From CAYGAW01 sp964492135 (lineage in GTDB: Bacteria > Chloroflexota > Anaerolineae > UBA7937 > B3-Chlor): a stretch of DNA of 17,211 bases. Position 1 is the first letter of the stretch, and each line of letters opens with the position of its first letter. Location: assembly GCA_964492135.1 (NCBI GenBank), contig CAZBJW010000070.1, forward strand, positions 1-17,211, given 5' to 3'. A model generated the notes under the pieces. The model ran no database searches. It saw only the letters and a program-made list of their open reading frames with translations, and was not told where the DNA came from. This document shows, in pieces, positions 7,137 through 12,077 of the stretch. A program made the position numbers and the translations under genes.

Positions 7137-8012
7137 TCACAGGAGTTCCCACACTCGGACCTTCTTGTCTGCGGCGGCCAATGCGAGCCACCGCCCATCG
7201 GGGGAGAAAGCGAGTCCATAGACTCCCCCTGCCTCCGCCGGCACCTTCTCCAGTAGTGCCCCGTTCTCGACAGACAGCAAGAGCACCGCGAAGTCAGTGC
7301 CCACGGCGATGGTATCGCAGCCAGGTGAAAAGGTAACAAAACCCGCTCTCGACGGCAATTCAAGGTTGCGCGCCAGTGACCAGTCCTTTGTCGCCCACAG
7401 CTTCACCGTCCGCTCGTACCCCGATGAAGCCAGATAGCGGCCATCCGACGAGAAGGCGAGTGAACCCACAGCAACCTCATGCCCTTCCAGCGTCCGCAGC
7501 AAGTCGCCAGCTGGCAACCAATACAGAGAGATCTCATCTCCAACCCCACTGGAGCCGAGGATCCTGCTGTCACTGGAGATAGCAACGGCAGTCACGTTCT
7601 TGTCGTGCTCTCTCAGCGTGGCCATCTCTTCCCCAGACGGCAGGGACCAGAGCCTCACTGTAGTGTCGTACGATGCCGAAGCCAGCAATGTGGCATCGGG
7701 CGAAATGGCGACGCACGCCACAGTCTTCTGGTGACCTCTCAAAGTGTTGAGTACCGGACCGGACGGCATAGACCAAAGCTTGATCGTCGTGTCCGTGGAA
7801 CCCGTGGCCAGTATGTGGCCATCATGAGAAAATGCCAATGTATTGACGCTCTTCTCGTGTCCTTCGAATGTTCGTATCAACTCCCACGAGGGGACCGCCC
7901 ACAGCTTGACGGTGTTATCCATGCCCGCGGACGCTAGAGTGCCGCTATCGGGTGTGAAAAGGACATCTGTGACGTGACCGCCGTGAGCCCGTATGACACT
8001 GGGTGCCTTCAT
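7137..8012 (-). CDS. Seven-repeat WD40 beta-propeller protein
   Basis: A stand-alone propeller of 291 residues made of seven WD40 units, almost the whole protein. The first five units are about 42 residues each, with the pattern of GH or H, then SxDG or SPD, then D-x-T-(V/I)-K/R-L-W. Examples are DNTVKLW, DTTIKLW, DTTVRLW and RTVKLW, ending with KKVRVWELL. Blades 4 and 6 are more diverged. Such proteins act as scaffolds for protein complexes; no enzymatic residues are expected. No signal peptide or membrane span is seen, so it is probably cytoplasmic. ATG at 8012 overlaps by 4 bp (ATGA) the stop of a small upstream ORF and is preceded by AGGTGGTGATC. It lies 22 bp ahead of the transglutaminase-like gene, and the pair may work together; that partnership is inference. 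Confidence 0.93.
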   Translation of the reverse strand: MKAPSVIRAHGGHVTDVLFTPDSGTLASAGMDNTVKLWAVPSWELIRTFEGHEKSVNTLAFSHDGHILATGSTDTTIKLWSMPSGPVLNTLRGHQKTVACVAISPDATLLASASYDTTVRLWSLPSGEEMATLREHDKNVTAVAISSDSRILGSSGVGDEISLYWLPAGDLLRTLEGHEVAVGSLAFSSDGRYLASSGYERTVKLWATKDWSLARNLELPSRAGFVTFSPGCDTIAVGTDFAVLLLSVENGALLEKVPAEAGGVYGLAFSPDGRWLALAAADKKVRVWELL

Positions 8013-8143
8013 GAAACGATCACCACCTGTTCGAATTCATCGATCAAGGGGTGCCGGCTCACGGGTACGCCGCATATGTGCTGCGGAGCATCCCCGAGTC
8101 CTCGTGAAGAGTTGCGTACCTGACCGCACACCTCATTGGGCAT
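8009..8143 (-). CDS. Small 44-residue ORF upstream of the WD40 gene, function unknown
   Basis: A short reading frame from ATG 8143 to TGA 8009-8011. Three things support it: AGGAG eight bases before the ATG, a predicted transcription start only about 43 nt upstream, and an ATGA overlap with the WD40 start that would couple their translation. The peptide starts MPNEVCGQVRNSS and ends LIDEFEQVVIVS; no domain is recognised and no membrane segment is present. It could be a genuine small protein or a translated leader that sets expression of the WD40 gene. The frame is open further upstream, but that part lies above the promoter. Confidence 0.45.
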   Translation of the reverse strand: MPNEVCGQVRNSSRGLGDAPQHICGVPVSRHPLIDEFEQVVIVS

Positions 8144-8152
8144 ACGAAACGC

Positions 8153-8165
8153 TCCTGAGTCAGGA
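8153..8165 (-). promoter_or_regulatory. Small palindrome covering the ribosome-binding site of the leader ORF
   Basis: On the minus strand TCCTGACTCAGGA is a 5-bp stem with a 3-base loop whose right arm contains the AGGA of the Shine-Dalgarno for the 44-residue ORF. It could modestly mask the ribosome-binding site in the mRNA or be a short operator. The stem is weak, so this is tentative. Confidence 0.25.
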
Positions 8166-8192
8166 CAGGCAACTGGCAGGGGAACCGGAACC

Positions 8193-8222
8193 ATTATAGC
8201 ACATGCCGTGGTCGGGGTGCAA
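8193..8222 (-). promoter_or_regulatory. Strong sigma70-type promoter of the WD40 operon
   Basis: Minus strand: -35 TTGCAC (8217-8222), 18-bp spacer, perfect -10 TATAAT (8193-8198) preceded by TGC (extended -10). Transcription should begin near 8186. It fits as the start of the transcript for the small ORF, WD40, transglutaminase-like, deoxynucleoside kinase and YbaK genes. Confidence 0.75.
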
Positions 8223-8534
8223 GCTGGATAAGGGGGAGAAATCGGCTGCGGCACACTGTCCTGCGACCCCCACTGCGTTGTCCTCAGAAACCAAACGCTC
8301 GGGCTAGCGGATAAAAGGGACTCTCGACGGCAGAGTGCCCTGCTGGCTGGCTCGGGGAGAATTCCATAGGGACCCCCCTCCACTCACGAAGGGCTGGGCA
8401 CATACAGCGTACACACGTTGGGCGGCAGTAGTAGGCCGACAAGGCTGGTCCGCCAATCACAACTTGGCAAGTCCTCACGGGCAGACCGCAGCCTCCCATC
8501 GATCTGCCTTTTCCCGAACGACCCCTACCGCTCA
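8223..8534. other. Intergenic stretch between divergent promoters
   Basis: No convincing gene. The plus-strand frame that runs from 8335 into the flavin oxidoreductase has no family similarity before residue 139 and begins upstream of the promoter at 8535, so its first part is not taken as coding. No strong hairpin or repeat was seen. Confidence 0.5.
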
Positions 8535-8563
8535 TTGCCCGCACCCGTCGCCTTGGGTACAAT
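8535..8563 (+). promoter_or_regulatory. Sigma70-type promoter for the flavin oxidoreductase gene
   Basis: -35 TTGCCC (8535-8540), 17-bp spacer, -10 TACAAT (8558-8563). Transcription would begin near 8570, leaving a leader of about 180 nt before the preferred start codon. Confidence 0.6.
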
Positions 8564-8748
8564 CACTGCCAGTTCCATCCCAAGGGCAGCGCTGCGCTTC
8601 CGACCGGCGAGGGGCGCGGCAAGGACGCCTGAGCCGTTTACGGAACATCATGGGGCGCATTCGCTACGACGTGAGGATGGGCCTATTCTGTATCACCCTC
8701 GGGAGTCCACGCGGCCATCCGCGAGATGGGGATGACGCTGCACGTCAG

Positions 8749-9930
8749 ATGTCACTCTTGTTTGAACCCACGCATCTCGGTACTTTGACTCTTAGGAATC
8801 GCATCGTCAAATCGGCGACGATGGAGAACATGGCTACCCCTGATAGCCTTCCCACCGAGGACATGCGGGCTTTCTACCAAACGTTGGCACGGGGCGGCGC
8901 GGGTCTCATCATCACTGGTTACGCGTATGTCAATGAGGTCGGTCAGTCCGCTCCCCTACAGAGCGGCGCGCACACAGATGACATGATCCCGAAATGGCGA
9001 AGGATCACGGACACTGTTCACGAGACGGGAGCCAAGATAGGCCTACAAATAGCCCACGGGGGCCGGCAGACCCAGGCCAAGGCCTTGGGTGATCGGCAGC
9101 CAGTGGCCCCGTCAGCGATCCCCAACTTTGTATACTTCGTCCGGCCGCGCCCGATGACCGAAGAGGAGATCTGGGCCACGATCCGTGACTTCGGTGACGC
9201 GGCTGCTCGTGCCAAGGAGGCTGGCTTTGACGCCGTTCAAATTCAAGCGGCCCATGGCTATCTGATCTCGGGCTTCCTCTCGCGCCTGACCAATAGGCGT
9301 CGCGATGACTGGGGCGGCGACTGGGAACGGCGCTTCCGCTTCCTCGCCGAGGTTTACCGTGCCGTCCGGCAGGCCGTGGGAACCGACTTCCCGGTGCTCT
9401 GCAAGCTCAATGTTGATGACGGCGTGTGGATTGGCCTGAGGCCCCACGATGGTTTCGCCGCAGCGCGACGGCTGGCTGAGACGGGTTTGGACGGCTTGGA
9501 AATCAGCGAGGGAGTCTTCGAGACAACGCTACGCATGAGCCGGGGTGACGCACCAACAGACATCGTCGGCCGTTACCGAAGCCGGCTGGCGCGCCTGTAC
9601 TTGAGAATTGGCTTCGGTCTTCAACAGCCGCTCACCAGATTCAAGGAGGCCTACTTGTTGCCCCACGCCAAGAAGTTGAAGCCGACATTGGGCGTCCCCT
9701 TGATACTCGTGGGCGGCATTCGCCGGCTCGACCTGGCACAAAGCATCCTGGACGCAGGCCACGCAGATCTGATATCGATGGCACGACCACTGATCCGGGA
9801 GCCAGATCTGCCCAACAGGTGGCTCGGAGGCAATGGGGCTGCGGCGTTGTGCACCTCTTGTAACCGTTGCCTAGCGGAGATCGAGCAGGGAAACAGGTTG
9901 CAGTGCTACCTTGAACTCGTTGAAGAGTAG
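8749..9930 (+). CDS. Old Yellow Enzyme-family NADH:flavin oxidoreductase with a Cys cluster
   Basis: FMN-dependent TIM-barrel reductase of the OYE / 2,4-dienoyl-CoA reductase superfamily, typically reducing activated C=C bonds using NAD(P)H. The ATG at 8749 begins MSLLFEPTHLGTLTLRNRIV, the normal family start, giving 393 residues. Other hallmarks are KSATMENM (FMN loop), QIAHGGRQ (His103), AAHGYLISGFLS (168-179) followed by NRRRDDWGGDWERR, the barrel-end LVGGIR, and ISMARPLIREPDL. Near the C-terminus C368, C371, C374 and C386 form C-x2-C-x2-C-x11-C, at the place where trimethylamine dehydrogenase and dienoyl-CoA reductase bind 4Fe-4S. The C-terminal flavodoxin/Rossmann domains of those enzymes (about 650 residues in total) are absent. 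The Shine-Dalgarno at 8749 is weak; ATG 8650 in the same frame is a possible longer start. Substrate unknown. Confidence 0.92.
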   Translation: MSLLFEPTHLGTLTLRNRIVKSATMENMATPDSLPTEDMRAFYQTLARGGAGLIITGYAYVNEVGQSAPLQSGAHTDDMIPKWRRITDTVHETGAKIGLQIAHGGRQTQAKALGDRQPVAPSAIPNFVYFVRPRPMTEEEIWATIRDFGDAAARAKEAGFDAVQIQAAHGYLISGFLSRLTNRRRDDWGGDWERRFRFLAEVYRAVRQAVGTDFPVLCKLNVDDGVWIGLRPHDGFAAARRLAETGLDGLEISEGVFETTLRMSRGDAPTDIVGRYRSRLARLYLRIGFGLQQPLTRFKEAYLLPHAKKLKPTLGVPLILVGGIRRLDLAQSILDAGHADLISMARPLIREPDLPNRWLGGNGAAALCTSCNRCLAEIEQGNRLQCYLELVEE

Positions 9931-9942
9931 TTGCATGACAAG

Positions 9943-9961
9943 GGGGCGGTAGGCCTGCCCC
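9943..9961 (+). terminator. Possible hairpin after the flavin oxidoreductase gene
   Basis: GGGGC (9943-9947) pairs with GCCCC (9957-9961), with a further GG/CC pair inside, 12 bp after the stop codon. There is no T-tract, so it is at best a weak terminator. Confidence 0.3.
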
Positions 9962-10039
9962 GAGGTCTCACACGCATGTCGGAAGTCTAAGGCCATTGGT
10001 GTGCACGTCTTGTCCATTCCTCGCTTCTTGCACTCGACT

Positions 10040-10068
10040 TTGCATTCCCTAGCTAGACAGGCTATGAT
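10040..10068 (+). promoter_or_regulatory. Sigma70-type promoter for the VOC gene
   Basis: -35 TTGCAT (10040-10045), 17-bp spacer, -10 TATGAT (10063-10068). Transcription would begin near 10075, about 80 nt before the VOC start codon. Confidence 0.55.
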
Positions 10069-10155
10069 AGCCAGGCAAAGGTGTGGGAAGCTTCTTCACA
10101 GTCTATGTCAAGCAGACGCGTAATTGTGGTACAAGAGATGGGAGGAAGGTTCATC

Positions 10156-10512
10156 ATGCCCAGGGTAGTTCACTTCGAGATCAACGCCGATGACCCAGAG
10201 CGCGCGGGTGAGTTCTACGAGAAGGTCTTCGGTTGGAACATCAACAGGTGGGAAGGCCCCACGGAATACTGGCTGATCCAGACGGGTGAGGAGGGCGAGC
10301 CTGGGATCGATGGGGCCATCATGAAGCGCGAACAGCAATGGTCCACGATCAACACCATTGAAGTTCCCTCCTACGAGGAGTTCGCCAGGAAGGTGGAGGA
10401 AGCAGGCGGCCAGATTGTCACACCAAAGCAGGCCATTCCTGGCGTAGGCCACCATTCGTACTGCCTGGATACCGAGGGCAACGTCTTCGGGATACTCGAG
10501 CCGGACCGTTGA
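10156..10512 (+). CDS. VOC (glyoxalase/bleomycin-resistance fold) family protein
   Basis: A 118-residue single-domain protein with the beta-alpha-beta-beta-beta pattern of the vicinal oxygen chelate superfamily. It starts MPRVVHFEINADDPERAGEF, where HFEI carries the usual first metal-ligand His. It continues with FYEKVFGWNINRW, repeats the module with INTIEVPSYEEFARKVEEAG, and ends with CLDTEGNVFGILEPD, where the C-terminal Glu is the usual last ligand. This matches the small uncharacterised VOC proteins common in bacteria. ATG 10156 is chosen because GGGAGGAAGG lies six bases upstream and the family N-terminus begins there, although the frame is open from 10081. The reaction cannot be deduced; members range from lyases to resistance proteins. 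Confidence 0.9.
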   Translation: MPRVVHFEINADDPERAGEFYEKVFGWNINRWEGPTEYWLIQTGEEGEPGIDGAIMKREQQWSTINTIEVPSYEEFARKVEEAGGQIVTPKQAIPGVGHHSYCLDTEGNVFGILEPDR

Positions 10513-10645
10513 ATTCGGTATTTCTCGCAGAGTGGCATCGCCCAGGCCGCCTCCTTGGTCTGACCGAGGACATTCAACAGGATGCGCGTCTGAGTTCGCG
10601 CGTGTGCAAGCACTGTGGTCCAGCACTCACGAGGGGGCCCAGGCA

Positions 10646-11098
10646 ATGAAACGAGAGCAATTCTTGAAGAGAGTCGCCGAGATGTGCGGGCCCGGGGAGA
10701 GCAAGGCGATTCACCAGCTGGCGGCGACGCCTCATAGTCGGCGTCATGCTACTGCTCGGAAGATGGCACTGGAAGCCAACGACCCGGGCTTGGCCGACTT
10801 CCTTGCATCGCTCATCGACGACGATTTTATCGACGACTTGGCGGCCATCTTGCCAGGACCCGACAGCTTCGATGAGGCACAGAAACTGCTAAGACGCTTG
10901 TGGGCACACCTCTTGACCATGATTAGCCCAGAGGCCAGAGAAGTCCTGTACGCCCACAACCAGCTGCATCTCATGACGGATGTTAAGGCCCGCTACACTT
11001 CTGCTGAGGAAGTTTCCGACCCTCGGGGCGCCTACCAGAGCGCCTTGGAGAACGCCCGTGCGATACTGGCGACCTCCGCCGATGGGGACAACAACTAG
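10646..11098 (+). CDS. Conserved-looking 150-residue protein of unknown function
   Basis: I do not recognise this family. The 150-residue protein is predicted to be mostly helical and soluble, with a basic N-terminal segment (MKREQFLKRVAEM), a histidine/arginine-rich stretch (HSRRHATARK), an acidic patch SLIDDDFIDDLAAILPG in the middle, and a charged C-terminal helix ending ADGDNN. There is no signal peptide or membrane span. ATG 10646 has GAGGGGG eight bases upstream; the frame is open from 10532 but that part looks non-coding. It follows the VOC gene by 133 bp on the same strand and may be transcribed with it, since no clear promoter is seen between them. A strong hairpin at 11253-11284 lies 154 bp downstream. 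Confidence 0.7.
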   Translation: MKREQFLKRVAEMCGPGESKAIHQLAATPHSRRHATARKMALEANDPGLADFLASLIDDDFIDDLAAILPGPDSFDEAQKLLRRLWAHLLTMISPEAREVLYAHNQLHLMTDVKARYTSAEEVSDPRGAYQSALENARAILATSADGDNN

Positions 11099-11252
11099 CA
11101 CTCTCCTCGAGGTCGGCGCCGTACTCCTCTACGCGTCGGAGTACTTGCGGGTGCCCAAATCCACGCTCCTCCTGCGAGAGTTCCGCGATGCTCCTCAGCC
11201 CTCTTCGTGAGAGTGCCAGCAAACTGCGTTTGCCCTATGCGGGCACACCATC

Positions 11253-11284
11253 GAACGCGGTCGGAAGAGTGTCCGACCGCGTTC
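11253..11284 (+). terminator. Perfect 13-bp hairpin, terminator-like
   Basis: GAACGCGGTCGGA (11253-11265), loop AGAGTG, TCCGACCGCGTTC (11272-11284). This is the most stable hairpin noticed in the window. Only TCGTTCC follows, so it lacks a classic U-tract; it may be a factor-assisted terminator or an mRNA 3'-end stabiliser for the VOC / 150-residue unit. A smaller stem, GCAAAC-TGC-GTTTGC (11219-11233), precedes it. Confidence 0.55.
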
Positions 11285-11598
11285 TCGTTCCACTCCATGC
11301 TTTGCCCGTTCACCCCGCACGTATCATTTCCTGGCATGCCGTGTTACCGCGAATAACAAACTGGGCCACCTTCCCCAGAGGGCATAGCAGGGGGGACGTA
11401 CCTTGCGCTAACGGTTGACCGCTCGCAGGTCCGCGTTTCGCGAAGGTTTGCAGGGTTGGCAGCTTAGATGGCACGTTGAGGCATCACTTGCTGAGGCTGG
11501 ATGGCGACGCCACAGCCGCCAGCTAGCCAACGTCTCATCGAATCTATGGCGGCAACGCCTAGGGATCGCGGCGGAAAAGGCGGCACTGCACACCTTTC
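11285..11598. other. Intergenic stretch without a convincing gene
   Basis: Reading frames on both strands here are short and show no family similarity. The best plus-strand frame (TTG 11415 to 11603) has no ribosome-binding site and an Arg/Trp-rich composition. GGCGGCA at 11579-11585 and TGCCGCC at 11615-11621 form a 7-bp inverted repeat bracketing the start of the TTTAATG repeats. The rest may be decayed sequence. Confidence 0.4.
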
Positions 11599-11638
11599 TT
11601 TAATGGAGTTTTAATGCCGCCTATAGGGGCCTTTAATG
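11599..11638 (+). repeat. Three TTTAATG repeats in helical phase
   Basis: TTTAATG occurs at 11599-11605, 11610-11616 and 11632-11638, so start-to-start distances are 11 and 22 bp, one and two DNA turns. The positions lie just upstream of the -10-like TACAAT at 11648, which has no recognisable -35. Phased direct repeats like this are typical binding sites for OmpR/PhoB-type activators; no such regulator is encoded in this window. Confidence 0.45.
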
Positions 11639-11647
11639 TGGGCGAGG

Positions 11648-11653
11648 TACAAT
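11648..11653 (+). promoter_or_regulatory. Isolated -10 element TACAAT before the HTH-like ORF and the c-di-GMP gene
   Basis: TACAAT matches the -10 consensus at five of six bases, but the expected -35 position (about 11625-11630, AGGGGC) has no match. With the TTTAATG repeats upstream this could be an activator-dependent promoter for the genes at 11784 and 12070. Weak evidence alone. Confidence 0.3.
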
Positions 11654-11783
11654 GTTGTCTACAGGGTCCTGGAACCGAGCCGTGAATATGGACCGTTCCA
11701 TCAGTTGCTGGCGCCTCAAAAGGGTTTCTCACCATACCGTGCACTGGTGGTCTGTCATTGCACTATGACAAGAGTACGGTCTT

Positions 11784-12077
11784 TTGACCGCCAAGGACGC
11801 AGCCGCCAGCTTGGGGGTCGGCCTATACACCTGGAAGAAGATGAAGAGAGCTGAATGTATTCCGGAAGTCAACACCAACATAATCAAAGATCTACGGTCT
11901 GCGCCACTCAACCAAGCCGCACAGCCCTCCATCGATGAGGAGATCCTGCCCGATCTGCCGATATACCAAAGCCGGGATGTCATGAGCAGGCTCCAGTTCT
12001 GGCAAGAAGATCTCTCCGTGGTCTGCATGCATAACAGGATCTTGCCCGACCCTCACGCTGAATGGGAAGATGAATAG
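11784..12077 (+). CDS. Short HTH-like ORF overlapping the c-di-GMP gene
   Basis: A 97-residue frame from a TTG at 11784. The N-terminus, LLTAKDAAASLGVGLYTW, resembles the start of excisionase/MerR-type helix-turn-helix domains (pattern of T-x-x-D/E-A-A-x-x-L-G-V). The remainder, including PEVNTNIIKDL and IYQSRDVMSRLQFWQEDL, is unrecognised. Codon composition looks coding, and its stop overlaps the start of the downstream 925-residue gene by 8 bp, which suggests coupling. Against it: a TTG start, no ribosome-binding site, and an in-frame stop only five codons upstream that prevents a longer domain. It may be a small regulator or the remnant of a larger gene. Confidence 0.4.
   Translation: MTAKDAAASLGVGLYTWKKMKRAECIPEVNTNIIKDLRSAPLNQAAQPSIDEEILPDLPIYQSRDVMSRLQFWQEDLSVVCMHNRILPDPHAEWEDE

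Noticed and set aside
8335..8748. N-terminal 138-residue extension of the flavin oxidoreductase frame
   Set aside because: It lacks family similarity, starts upstream of the promoter at 8535, and the protein begins canonically at 8749.
11415..11603. 62-residue plus-strand frame starting TTG
   Set aside because: No ribosome-binding site, Arg/Trp-rich composition and no recognisable family.
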